NCBI RefSeq assembly: GCF_016905445.1 | Contig: NZ_JAFEXF010000037.1 | Location: forward strand, 1-45,900 | Direction of reading: 5' to 3' | Length of the DNA stretch: 45,900 nucleotides | Origin: Streptomyces sp. G44 | GTDB taxonomy: Bacteria; Actinomycetota; Actinomycetes; Streptomycetales; Streptomycetaceae | Part shown: piece by piece, positions 27,722 to 35,448 of the stretch | Layout of the letters: the number at the start of each line of letters is the position of its first letter | How positions within the stretch are numbered: the first letter of the stretch is position 1 | The notes under the pieces: generated by a model | What the model was told of the DNA's origin: nothing | Databases searched by the model: none | Seen by the model: the letters and a program-made list of their open reading frames with translations, nothing else | Program-made: the position numbers and the translations under genes

Positions 27722-28456
27722 TCAGGGGCGGGCCAGCTCGTCCGCGATGTCCCGCAGCGCCGTCAGGCTCCGGTGCAGCAGGCCGGGCCCGAACGTGACC
27801 CGCGTGGCACCCAGTTCGCCCAGCTTCCGCGGGGACGGGCCGACCGGCTCCGCCACCATGTTGAGGGGGCCCTCGATGCCCGCCCGCAGCGCGGGGAGCG
27901 TCTCGGCGGGGGCCAGGATCGGGTACACGCAGTCCGCGCCGGCGGCCACGTACAGGCGGGCCCGCTCGATCGCGGCCGCCGGGTCCGGGACGCCCCTGAG
28001 GAACGTGTCCACGCGCGCGTTGACGAAGAGCCGGTCGCCCGCTGCGGCACGGACCTCCGCGAGGAAGTCGGCGTGCTCGGCGGGGTCCTTGAGCGTGTTC
28101 GTCCCGTCCTCCGCCTTGACGGAGTCCTCCAGGTTGCAGCCGACCGCACCGGTCGCGAGGAGCCGCTCCACCAGTTCCGCCGGGGCGAGACCGTAGCCGC
28201 CCTCGATGTCCGCGCTCACGGGCACGGAGACGGACCGTACGACCCGGGCGACGGCCGCGAACATCTCGCCGGGCGGCACCTGCCCGTCCTCGTACCCGAG
28301 GGAGAGCGCGATCCCCGCGCTGGGCGTGGCGAGCGCGGGGCTGCCGGCCTCCTCGAAGACCCGGGCGCTCGCGGCGTCCCACGGACCGGGCAGGATCAGC
28401 GGGTCGCCGGGCGCGCGGTCGTGGTGCAGGGCGCGCAGGGTGTCGACAGCACTCAT
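27722..28456 (-). CDS. isocitrate lyase/PEP mutase-family enzyme
   Basis: 244 residues forming one (beta/alpha)8 PEP-mutase/isocitrate-lyase superfamily domain. LILPGPWDAASARVFEEAG opens it, the Mg-binding region is VPVSADIEGGYG, and the following active-site segment is GCNLEDSVKAEDG. FVNARVDTFL and GADCVYPIL are also family positions. Members of this group cleave or form C-C or C-P bonds next to a carboxylate (2-methylisocitrate lyase, oxaloacetate hydrolase); the substrate is not predictable. ATG 28456 overlaps the stop of the AhpD-like gene, so it is the third gene of a coupled operon. Confidence 0.87.
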   Translation of the reverse strand: MSAVDTLRALHHDRAPGDPLILPGPWDAASARVFEEAGSPALATPSAGIALSLGYEDGQVPPGEMFAAVARVVRSVSVPVSADIEGGYGLAPAELVERLLATGAVGCNLEDSVKAEDGTNTLKDPAEHADFLAEVRAAAGDRLFVNARVDTFLRGVPDPAAAIERARLYVAAGADCVYPILAPAETLPALRAGIEGPLNMVAEPVGPSPRKLGELGATRVTFGPGLLHRSLTALRDIADELARP

Positions 28457-28899
28457 GAGAAGGTCCCCCCGGGTTCGATGCGGCGGCTGACCATCAGCCG
28501 GTTCCAGCTGTTGATGACGGTGATCAGGCCGATGAGATGGGCCAGTCCGGCCTCGTCGAAATGGTGGGCGGCCCGCTCGTACACCTCGTCCGGCACGAAG
28601 CTCTCGGTGAGGACGGTGACGGCCTCGGTCAGGGCGAGCGCGGCGCGCTCCCGCTCGCTGAACAGCTCACCGGCCTCCTCCCACGCGTTGAGGAGGGCGA
28701 GGCGCTTCGGGCTCTCGCCGTTCTTGAGGGCGATCTCCGCGTGCATGTCGAGGCAGAACGCGCAGGCGTTGATCTGCGAGGCCCGCATCATCACCAGTTC
28801 GGCGAGGGCCGGGTCGCCGAGGCCCTGCCTGGCGGCGGCGCTCAGCGCGCTCATGGCGGAGACGACGCCCTTGTCCAAGTACGTGGTGCGGGCCGTCAC
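28453..28899 (-). CDS. carboxymuconolactone decarboxylase-family (AhpD-like) protein
   Basis: 148 residues. The AhpD core signature E-x11-C-x2-C-x3-H is intact in ELVMMRASQINACAFCLDMH, giving a redox-active CXXC. Such proteins work as peroxidase partners or disulphide reductases rather than decarboxylases. Start GTG 28899 is in the stop of the upstream paralogue (GTGA) and its own stop overlaps the next gene (ATGA). It shares the DEVYERAA-HFDEA segment with the upstream gene, marking a tandem duplication. Confidence 0.88.
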   Translation of the reverse strand: MTARTTYLDKGVVSAMSALSAAARQGLGDPALAELVMMRASQINACAFCLDMHAEIALKNGESPKRLALLNAWEEAGELFSERERAALALTEAVTVLTESFVPDEVYERAAHHFDEAGLAHLIGLITVINSWNRLMVSRRIEPGGTFS

Positions 28900-29423
28900 T
28901 TGATGTCGCCCGGCTTGTAGTGGCCCGGCACCTGGCGCGTCGAGACGCCGAAGCGGTTCCACGCGTTGATGACGGCGATCGCGGCGATCAGCTGGGTCAG
29001 CTCCGCCTCGTCGAAATGCGCGGCGGCCCGCTCGTACACCTCGTCCGGCACGAAACCGTCGGTGAGGACGGTGACCGCGTCGGTCAGCTCGATCGCGGCG
29101 ACCTCCTTGGCCGTGTAGAAGTGCCGCGACTCCTCCCACGCGCTGAGCTGGACGATCCGCTCGACGCTCTCGCCCGCCGCGAGGGCGTCCTTGGTGTGCA
29201 TGTCCAGGCAGAGCGCGCAGCGGTTGATCTGCGACGCCCGGATCTTGACGAGCTCGTAGATCACCGGGTCGAGCCCCTTACGGGCCGCCGCGTCGAGCTT
29301 GATCATGGCCTTGAAGACCTCGGGCGCGTGCCGGGCCCAGGCCAGGCGGGGGGTGTGCTCGTGGACGTACTCCGTCGTGTCCTCGGTGGCGGTGGCGGTG
29401 GTGTGCTCGTTCGTCGTCGTCAT
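28896..29423 (-). CDS. carboxymuconolactone decarboxylase-family (AhpD-like) protein, first gene of operon
   Basis: 175 residues. After a Thr/Glu-rich N-terminal tail (about 1-24) it has the same core as its neighbour, with ELVKIRASQINRCALCLDMH (E-x11-C-x2-C-x3-H) and SGR-free ending PGHYKPGDIK. Probable cytoplasmic thiol-redox enzyme in the alkylhydroperoxidase AhpD superfamily. It is the promoter-proximal gene, divergent from the MocR-type regulator by 47 bp. The bicistronic AhpD-like pair suggests a hetero-oligomer or divided function. Confidence 0.88.
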   Translation of the reverse strand: MTTTNEHTTATATEDTTEYVHEHTPRLAWARHAPEVFKAMIKLDAAARKGLDPVIYELVKIRASQINRCALCLDMHTKDALAAGESVERIVQLSAWEESRHFYTAKEVAAIELTDAVTVLTDGFVPDEVYERAAAHFDEAELTQLIAAIAVINAWNRFGVSTRQVPGHYKPGDIK

Positions 29424-29457
29424 GGTCACGACCCTACGGGCGCGGCAGCCCACCGGT

Positions 29458-29472
29458 ATGGTCCATTTCCAT
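29458..29472. promoter_or_regulatory. possible MocR operator in the divergent spacer
   Basis: ATGG-N7-CCAT (29458-29472) lies in the 47-bp spacer between the AhpD operon and the MocR gene and overlaps the regulator start. Short spacers and such dyads are usual for MocR self-control; no site consensus is known for this protein. Confidence 0.35.
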
Positions 29473-30877
29473 GGGAGAATCGTGGGCCACTCTGGGCGTC
29501 GACCTGCACCTGGAGACGGGCGGCGACACCGCGCACGGCGGCGTGCGCAAGGGGCTGACCGACGCCCTGCGCGAGGCGGTGCGCGGCGGTCGCCTCGCCC
29601 CCGGCACCCGGCTGCCCTCGTCCCGCTCCCTCGCCGTCGACCTCGGCATCGCCCGCAACACCGTCGCCGACGCCTACGCCGACCTGGTCGCCGAGGGCTG
29701 GCTCACCGCACGCCAGGGCTCGGGGACACGCGTCGCCGAGCGCCCGGTCGCGCCGCCGGTGCGGCCCGCCCCGGCCCGCAGGCCCGCCGGGGCGCCGGCG
29801 TACGACCTGCACCCCGGCACCCCCGACCTCTCCTCCTTCCCGCGCGCCGAGTGGCTCAAGGCGGCCCGCCGCGCGCTGGCGGCGGCGCCCAACGCCGCCC
29901 TCGGATACGGCGATCCGCGCGGCCGGACCGAACTGCGCGAGGCCCTCGCGGGCTACCTCGCGCGGGCCCGGGGCGTCTCGGCGGACCCCGACCGCATCGT
30001 GATCACCTCCGGGTTCGTGCACGGCCTGTCGGTCCTCGGCCGGGTCCTGCGGGCGCGCGGGCTGCGGGAGGCGGCCGTGGAGTCGTACGGCCTGGACATC
30101 CACTGGAACCTGCTGCACCGCGCGGGCCTGCGCACGGCGCCGCTCGCCCTCGACGGCCTCGGCACGGACGTCGCGGGGCTGGCGCGGGGCCGGGCGAGGG
30201 CGGTGCTGCTCACCCCGGCGCACCAGTTCCCGATGGGCTCGCCGCTGCACCCCGACCGGCGCGCGGCGGTCGTGGACTGGGCGCGGCGCGCGGGCGGGCT
30301 GATCCTGGAGGACGACTACGACGGCGAGTTCCGCTACGACCGCCAGCCCGTCGGCGCGCTCCAGGGCCTCGACCCCGAACACGTCGTCTACCTCGGCACG
30401 GCCAGCAAGTCCCTCGCCCCCGGCCTGCGCCTGGGCTGGATGGTGGTGCCCTCGGGGCTGCGCGACGAGGTCCTCGGGGAGAAGGACGCCGCCGGGTGGT
30501 CGGGCAGCGCCCTCGACCAGCTGACCCTCGCGGAGTTCCTCACCTCGGGTGCGTACGACCGTCATGTCCGTGGCGCCCGGCTGCGCTACCGGCGCCGCCG
30601 CGACCAGCTCGTGGCCGCCCTCGCCGAACGGTCTCCCGAGACCCGCGCCACCGGCATCGCGGCGGGCCTGCACGCCGTCCTCGAACTGCCGCCGGGCACC
30701 GAGCAGTCCGTCGTCCAGGCCGCCAACTGGGAGCGCCTCGCGGTCCAGGGGCTCTCCCGCTTCCGTCACCCGCTCGCGGCGGCGCCGCGGCGCGACGCGC
30801 TGGTCGTGGGGTACGGGACGCCCGCGGAGCACGCGTGGGCGGGGGCGTTGGAGGCGTTGTGCCGGGTGCTGCCGTGA
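29471..30877 (+). CDS. MocR/PdxR-type GntR-aminotransferase regulator
   Basis: 468 residues. A GntR winged helix (about 23-90) contains GGRLAPGTRLPSSRSLAVDL and then GIARNTVADAYADLVAEGWL. A linker (about 92-115) leads to a fold-type I aminotransferase-like domain (about 115-468). The PLP-binding Lys is in YLGTASKSLAPGLRLGW, with the Asp in LILEDDYDGEF. MocR proteins bind PLP and an amine and regulate adjacent genes rather than transaminate. Divergent from the AhpD/PEP-mutase operon, its likely target. The spacer 30878-31038 shows no terminator I would defend. Confidence 0.92.
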   Translation: MGESWATLGVDLHLETGGDTAHGGVRKGLTDALREAVRGGRLAPGTRLPSSRSLAVDLGIARNTVADAYADLVAEGWLTARQGSGTRVAERPVAPPVRPAPARRPAGAPAYDLHPGTPDLSSFPRAEWLKAARRALAAAPNAALGYGDPRGRTELREALAGYLARARGVSADPDRIVITSGFVHGLSVLGRVLRARGLREAAVESYGLDIHWNLLHRAGLRTAPLALDGLGTDVAGLARGRARAVLLTPAHQFPMGSPLHPDRRAAVVDWARRAGGLILEDDYDGEFRYDRQPVGALQGLDPEHVVYLGTASKSLAPGLRLGWMVVPSGLRDEVLGEKDAAGWSGSALDQLTLAEFLTSGAYDRHVRGARLRYRRRRDQLVAALAERSPETRATGIAAGLHAVLELPPGTEQSVVQAANWERLAVQGLSRFRHPLAAAPRRDALVVGYGTPAEHAWAGALEALCRVLP

Positions 30878-31021
30878 GGCCGGGGGGCCCGGGGGCAGGT
30901 GCGGCCTCGGCCCGCGGGACCGAGCCCAAAGCCCTAGTGCCCCTCGGCCCTGCGGCCGATACCGCCCCTGAGGCGCCCGACTAGCGTTCCCGGCGAGCGG
31001 AACGGGCTCCCGGCCCGCCGC

Positions 31022-31062
31022 CGGAGAAGGGGGACACCATGTCGGAGCAGGGGGACACCATG
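31022..31062 (+). repeat. duplicated ribosome-binding site plus start codon
   Basis: A 20-bp unit (CGGAG-A/C-AGGGGGACACCATG) occurs at 31022-31041 and 31043-31062 with one mismatch and a 21-bp period. Each copy has an AGGGGG site correctly spaced from an ATG (31039 and 31060), in the same frame. Confidence 0.9.
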
Positions 31063-31950
31063 ACGGCGACGTCCGTGTCAGCGGCGGAAGGCGCGGGGCA
31101 GGTCACCGTGCTCGGGCTCGGCGCCATGGGATCGGCGATCGCCAGGACCTTCCTGGAGCGCGGCTTCCGCACCACGGTCTGGAACCGGACCGCCGCCAAG
31201 GCCGCGCCCCTGGCCGACGCCGGGGCCACGGTCGCGGCGACGGCGGCGGAGGCGGTGGCGGCGAGCCCGCTCGTCGTGGTCTGCCTGCTCGACGGCGCGG
31301 CGGTCGACGAGGTGCTGGCCTCCGTGGACACGGCGGTCGCGGGCAAGGCCCTGGTGAACGTCACGAGCGGCTCTCCCGCCCAGGCGCGGGCGCACGAGCG
31401 CTGGGCGGTCGAGCGCGGCGCCCAGTACATCGACGGCAAGGTCATGGGCGACCCGCCGGACGTGGGCAAGCCGCACGTCGTGTTCCCGTTCAGCGGCTCC
31501 CGCGCCGCCTACGAGGCCCACGAGCCGACGCTCCGGGTCCTGGGCGGCATCGCGTACCACGGCGAGGACGCCGGCGCGGCCGCCGTGGAGTTCATGGCCC
31601 AGGTCGGGATGGGCTTCGACCTGCTCATCGGCTTCCTGCACACGCTCAAGCTGGTCCAGCGGGAAGGCGTCGACGTGGCCGCGTTCACCGACCGCCTCGC
31701 GACCTCGGTCGCCGCCTACCCGCCGCTGCTGACGTCGATGGCCCAGGCGGTCAAGAGCGGCGAGTACGGCCCCGACCTCGGCTCGCTCGACGTCCAGGCC
31801 GCGCTGATGGACGACCTGATCAGCCACCGGGAGTCCGTCGGCGTGGAGGCGGTACGCATGCGAGAGGTCAAGGACCTGATGGACCGCCGCATCGCCGACG
31901 GCCACGGCGACCAGGGATTCTCCAGCCTGTTCGAACTCCTGGCGAAGTGA
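31039..31950 (+). CDS. imine reductase-like NAD(P)-binding oxidoreductase
   Basis: 303 residues. The N-terminal Rossmann half has VTVLGLGAMGSAIARTFLE and TTVWNRTAAKAAPL, the pattern of imine reductases and reductive aminases within the beta-hydroxyacid dehydrogenase superfamily. The Asn-Arg-Thr after the second strand favours NADPH. The C-terminal half, with a long central helix at about 178-200 (FMAQVGMGFDLLIGFLHTLKL), is the domain-swapping part. It lacks the beta-hydroxyacid dehydrogenase catalytic Lys pattern, which supports the IRED assignment. I could not place the usual IRED catalytic Asp or Tyr confidently; Glu-Phe occupies the likely spot. Two good starts exist (31039, 31060). The substrate is unknown. 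Confidence 0.8.
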   Translation: MSEQGDTMTATSVSAAEGAGQVTVLGLGAMGSAIARTFLERGFRTTVWNRTAAKAAPLADAGATVAATAAEAVAASPLVVVCLLDGAAVDEVLASVDTAVAGKALVNVTSGSPAQARAHERWAVERGAQYIDGKVMGDPPDVGKPHVVFPFSGSRAAYEAHEPTLRVLGGIAYHGEDAGAAAVEFMAQVGMGFDLLIGFLHTLKLVQREGVDVAAFTDRLATSVAAYPPLLTSMAQAVKSGEYGPDLGSLDVQAALMDDLISHRESVGVEAVRMREVKDLMDRRIADGHGDQGFSSLFELLAK

Positions 31951-32065
31951 GGGCGAGAACCCGCACTGAGCGGGCTGCGGATCGGCGGTCGACATCGCTT
32001 GTTCGCAACCGGCCTTCGCGGCACGGGAGTCGCCGTCGGCCGACGACTCCCCGAGATGGCTTAGA

Positions 32066-33082
32066 GTGTCCAACATGGCACTCAGGGTTACCGATCAGGG
32101 TGGGGGCCCCGAACTTGAGGCAATGATCTCGTTCGCGGAGCGGGCCGCCTACGAGATCGGGACGTTCATGCCTGGAACGCAGCCCGACGTGGACGCCGCC
32201 GCGGCGTTCGTCGCCGGTTTCACCGAGTCGGTGAGCCGTTGCCTGGACGCCGCTGTGCCCGAGGAGCACATCAAGCGGGCGCTGCGGCCTCTGCGCGCGG
32301 CGGTGCGGGCGTCGCCGCTCGTGTTGCGGGCCCAGGAGCAACGGCGCGGATATCCCGGTGACTTCGAGATCATCGAGCACATCGTATCCGGGCGCAACGA
32401 AGCCGAGCCGGGGACGGTCGGCTGGTACATCGACTCCTTCCTCCAGGCATCGCCCATCACGCAGCAGCACCGGAACAAGATCGCGCATCAGGAGGAGCTG
32501 ATCCGCCGCGGGTTGGCCGCCCGCCCGTACGACCGGCAAGGGCGCCGGATCTTGCTCATCGCCTGCGGCGGCGCCGCTGACCTGCGTACCGTCGAGCCCG
32601 AGCTGTTCGACGACGGAGACGTCGTCGTGCTCAACGACGTCGATCCGGACGCGCTGGCGCACGCTCGCGCGCATGTGGCCACTGGCGTGAACAAGCACAT
32701 CTCCGAGGTGTGCGGCAACGTGTTCACCGCTCTGCCCGAGCTGGGCGCGCTCGGACCCTACGACTTGATCCTGGCCGGCGGCCTCTTCGACTATCTCGAG
32801 GACCGCTACGCCAGGCTGCTCATCACCTACGCCATGACGCGGCTGTGCGCCCCTGGTGGCGTCTTCTATTTCTCCAACATCAGTGCCGGCAATCCGTTCG
32901 GGCAGCTGATGAAGTACCTCGCCGACTGGCCGCTGATCGAGCGCGGGGAGTCCGGCGTCGACGCCTTGGTGGCCGCGGCGGCCCCGAATCAGACGCAACG
33001 GGCCGTGACGTGCCGGGACGCGACGGAGCTCACGCTGCTGACGCAACTGACCAGACGTCAGGAGGCGGCTCCAGTGTGCTGA
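32066..33082 (+). CDS. class I SAM methyltransferase, PhcB-like (3-hydroxy-acyl methyl ester type)
   Basis: 338 residues (335 if ATG 32075 is used; neither start has a clear ribosome binding site). The N-terminal helical half carries RRGYPGDFEIIEHI, a hallmark of methyltransferases related to Ralstonia PhcB, which makes 3-hydroxypalmitate methyl ester. The SAM fold starts near residue 158: motif I region LLIACGGAADLRTVEPELF, VVVLNDVDPDAL with the ribose-binding Asp, then YDLILAGGLFDYLEDRYARLL and NISAGNPFGQLMKY. Roughly one codon in six in its first part ends in A or T, more than in flanking genes. The ACP and ketosynthase genes follow. Substrate inferred only. Confidence 0.75.
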   Translation: MSNMALRVTDQGGGPELEAMISFAERAAYEIGTFMPGTQPDVDAAAAFVAGFTESVSRCLDAAVPEEHIKRALRPLRAAVRASPLVLRAQEQRRGYPGDFEIIEHIVSGRNEAEPGTVGWYIDSFLQASPITQQHRNKIAHQEELIRRGLAARPYDRQGRRILLIACGGAADLRTVEPELFDDGDVVVLNDVDPDALAHARAHVATGVNKHISEVCGNVFTALPELGALGPYDLILAGGLFDYLEDRYARLLITYAMTRLCAPGGVFYFSNISAGNPFGQLMKYLADWPLIERGESGVDALVAAAAPNQTQRAVTCRDATELTLLTQLTRRQEAAPVC

Positions 33083-33279
33083 GCAGCGGGTGCGCAGGGT
33101 GGCGGCTCGGGCGAGCTGCGGGACGTCGCGTGACGGCGAGGACGGCTCCGAAGCCGACCTCTTCGAGCAGCACGACGGCTGAGTGTCGCGGCCTGGCCAA
33201 GTCGGCGCGAGGGGCGCAGCAACCGAGTCGATGAACACTCATGTACCGGAAAAACCTGAACAAGTTGGGTATTCACCAT

Positions 33280-33546
33280 ATGAGCGACAGCTATCCGGCC
33301 ATCACGAAGATTCTTACGGAGACGTTCGGTGTCGATCCCGAGGAGGTCCACCCCGAGGCCACCTTCGACAGCCTCAGCCTCGACTCGCTCTCCCTCGCCG
33401 AGCTGTCCCTGCTCGTCGAAGAGCGCACGGGGCAGCGACTCGAAGACCTGCCACCGACTGCGACGCTGACCGACGCCGTGCAGGCACTCGACCGGTTGAC
33501 CTCGGGAGCCCCGGACGTGGCGGCTCCGGGCGGCACGGAGCGATGA
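33280..33546 (+). CDS. acyl carrier protein
   Basis: 88 residues with the four-helix ACP pattern: TKILTETFGVDPEEVHPEAT, then LSLDSLSLAELSLLVEERTG. Ser36 in LDSLSLAEL is the predicted 4'-phosphopantetheine attachment site. An additional DSL (residues 30-32) lies just before it, so FDSLSLDSL is a doubled motif; only the second aligns with other ACPs. The C terminus (TATLTDAVQAL) is as expected. The start is ATG 33280 by homology; ATG 33241 is in frame but gives a basic leader not seen in ACPs. The stop overlaps the ketosynthase start (ATGA). The 197 bp between methyltransferase and ACP hold no gene I can support. Confidence 0.9.
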   Translation: MSDSYPAITKILTETFGVDPEEVHPEATFDSLSLDSLSLAELSLLVEERTGQRLEDLPPTATLTDAVQALDRLTSGAPDVAAPGGTER

Positions 33547-34787
33547 GCGATCGCACGATTGCCGTGACCGGCCTGGGCATGGTGACCCCTGCGGGAGTGG
33601 GCACCGAGGCGACCTGGAGCGGCCTGGTCTCCGGCCTGCCGACCGCTGCCACCGACCCCGTTCTCACCGGACTTCCGCAGGACTTCTCGTGCCGCGTCCC
33701 TGACTTCGACGCGTTCCGACTGCTGGGAAGACGTCTGGCATGGCGGCTCGACCGCGGCACGCAACTGGCTTTGGCCGCCGCCCGCGAGGCCGTCACGGAC
33801 GCGGCCCTTGACCCGGCTTCCTGGCCTGCGTGTGACGTCGCCGTCGTGATGGGTGTGGGCACCTGCAGCTTCGAACACTATGAGCGGGAATTCGCACGAG
33901 CCGCGGCCGGCCGGCCCGACATGGTCTCGCCCTTCGCCCTGCCGCGCAGCGTGCCGAACATGGTCGCCGGCGAGATCGGCCTGGACCTCGGGGCCCGTGG
34001 GGCCAACCTCACCGTCAGCACGGCGTGCGCCTCCGGGACCACCGCTCTGGGTGTGGCCCGTGACCTGCTCCGCTCCGGAAGCTGCGACATCGTGCTTGCC
34101 GGAGGCGCCGAATCCGTCTGCCACCGCATTCCGGCCATCTGTTTCGCGCGGATGGGTGCCCTCTCGACCCGCCGCCACGACCCAGGCGGCGCCTCCCGTC
34201 CGTTCGACCGCGATCGGGACGGATTCGTCCTCGGGGAAGGCGCGGCCGTCCTCGTCCTGGAGCGCAGCGACCACGCCCGCGCCAGGGGCGCCACCGTCAG
34301 GGCACTGCTGGCCGGATACGGCGCATCCTGCGACGCCCACCACATCACCTCCCCCGATCCTCAGGGTCGTGGGCTGGCGCAAGCCATCCGGTCGGCGTTG
34401 CGCGACGCGGAGTTGAGCCCGGACGACGTCGACCACATCAACGCCCACGGAACCTCGACCCGACCCAACGACCTCGCTGAGCACCACGCCTTTCGCACGG
34501 TGTTCACGTCGCCTCCGCCGGTCACCGCCTTGAAGAGCGTCCTGGGGCACGCCGTAGGCGCGGCCGGCGCCATCGAGGCGGCGGCCACCGTTCTCACTCT
34601 GCAGCACCAGGTGATCCCCCCGACCGCCAACGCCGTCACGCCTGACCCCGACATCGACCTCGACATCGTGCACAAGTCCGTGCGTGCATCCCGGTTGCGG
34701 ACGGCCATCAGCACCTCCAGCGCCTTCGGAGGACAGAACGCCGTGGTGATCCTCAGCCAGAGCACACAAGCCAGCGCCTGCCCATGA
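33543..34787 (+). CDS. beta-ketoacyl-ACP synthase (FabF/type II PKS KS-alpha class)
   Basis: 414 residues. The elongating condensing-enzyme triad is complete: Cys162 in VSTACASGTTAL, His302 in INAHGTSTRPND and His336 in KSVLGHAVGAAG, with Lys331. The gate segment GFVLGEGAAVLVLE and the C-terminal SSAFGGQNAVV are typical of FabF-like enzymes. It should extend an acyl-ACP with malonyl-ACP. No chain-length factor, acyltransferase, ketoreductase or thioesterase is next to it, so it would borrow malonyl-ACP and reductive steps from primary metabolism or work on a preformed acyl group. It starts in the ACP stop. Confidence 0.93.
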   Translation: MSDRTIAVTGLGMVTPAGVGTEATWSGLVSGLPTAATDPVLTGLPQDFSCRVPDFDAFRLLGRRLAWRLDRGTQLALAAAREAVTDAALDPASWPACDVAVVMGVGTCSFEHYEREFARAAAGRPDMVSPFALPRSVPNMVAGEIGLDLGARGANLTVSTACASGTTALGVARDLLRSGSCDIVLAGGAESVCHRIPAICFARMGALSTRRHDPGGASRPFDRDRDGFVLGEGAAVLVLERSDHARARGATVRALLAGYGASCDAHHITSPDPQGRGLAQAIRSALRDAELSPDDVDHINAHGTSTRPNDLAEHHAFRTVFTSPPPVTALKSVLGHAVGAAGAIEAAATVLTLQHQVIPPTANAVTPDPDIDLDIVHKSVRASRLRTAISTSSAFGGQNAVVILSQSTQASACP

Positions 34788-35322
34788 CACCACTGGGGGT
34801 GTTGTTCGGCGTGTGGGCTGGGCGGGGCCGGGGCTCTCCGTCCTCCGAGGACGCGCTCTCACCGTCCCGCAGCCGGCCCGCCACGGTCCCGAGCAGCAGC
34901 ACGGCCACCGCGACGCCCGGCATCGCGAACCGCAGGGCCGTCGACCCGCCGTGGTGCCCCTCGTCGCCCGACGCGAGCCCCGGCATCCAGAGCCCCGCGC
35001 AGACCACGGCCACCGCGCCCCACTCGACGTCGCTGAGCCGCACCCGCAGGAGCCGGGCGGCGACCACGGCGGTGACGGCGAGGCTCACGGCGAGCGCCGC
35101 CCCGACCGCGTAGATCGGGAGGGAGCGCAACGCCACGACCTGCAACAGGAAGCCCAGCCCGTCGAACGCGAGCCCCGCGAGATGGCGCCACTGACGCAGG
35201 GCCCGGAGCAGCAGCGCCGGATCGACGCCGGAGCCGGTGCCCGGTGCGGTGGCGCGTGCGGCGACCGCCTGGAGGACCGAGGCCGTGCCGAAGCAGACCG
35301 CTGAACCGAGCGCGCAAACCAT
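34753..35322 (-). pseudogene. truncated DMT/EamA-like membrane transporter
   Basis: The N-terminal half of a DMT-type membrane protein is clear: helices around MVCALGSAVCFGTASVLQAV, LAFDGLGFLLQVVALRSLP, IYAVGAALAVSLAVTAVVAA, WGAVAVVCAGLWMPGLASG and ALRFAMPGVAVAVLLLGTV. After GRLRDGE, where the family continues with four or five more helices, it runs into about 34 hydrophilic, Pro/Arg-rich residues and stops at 34753, inside the ketosynthase 3' end. The break is at about 34790-34860. It is probably a remnant left when the methyltransferase/ACP/KS cassette arrived. The frame is open to GTG 35421; ATG 35322 is the most family-like start. It is divergent from the lipoprotein gene. Confidence 0.7.
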
Positions 35323-35448
35323 CCCAAGAGACGCGAAGTGACTGTAGAGGACAGTGAGGCAAGGGAGGCCAAAGAGGCCGCTGAGGCACCGGCCACTACG
35401 CTGACCATCGATCACACGCACAAATGTTCACGGGGAGTGGCAGAGCGG

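Noticed and set aside
33030..33263. Minus-strand ORF between methyltransferase and ACP genes
   Set aside because: A short LLEEVGFGAVLAVTRR stretch looks protein-like, but there is no start signal, no family match and it overlaps the methyltransferase 3' end.
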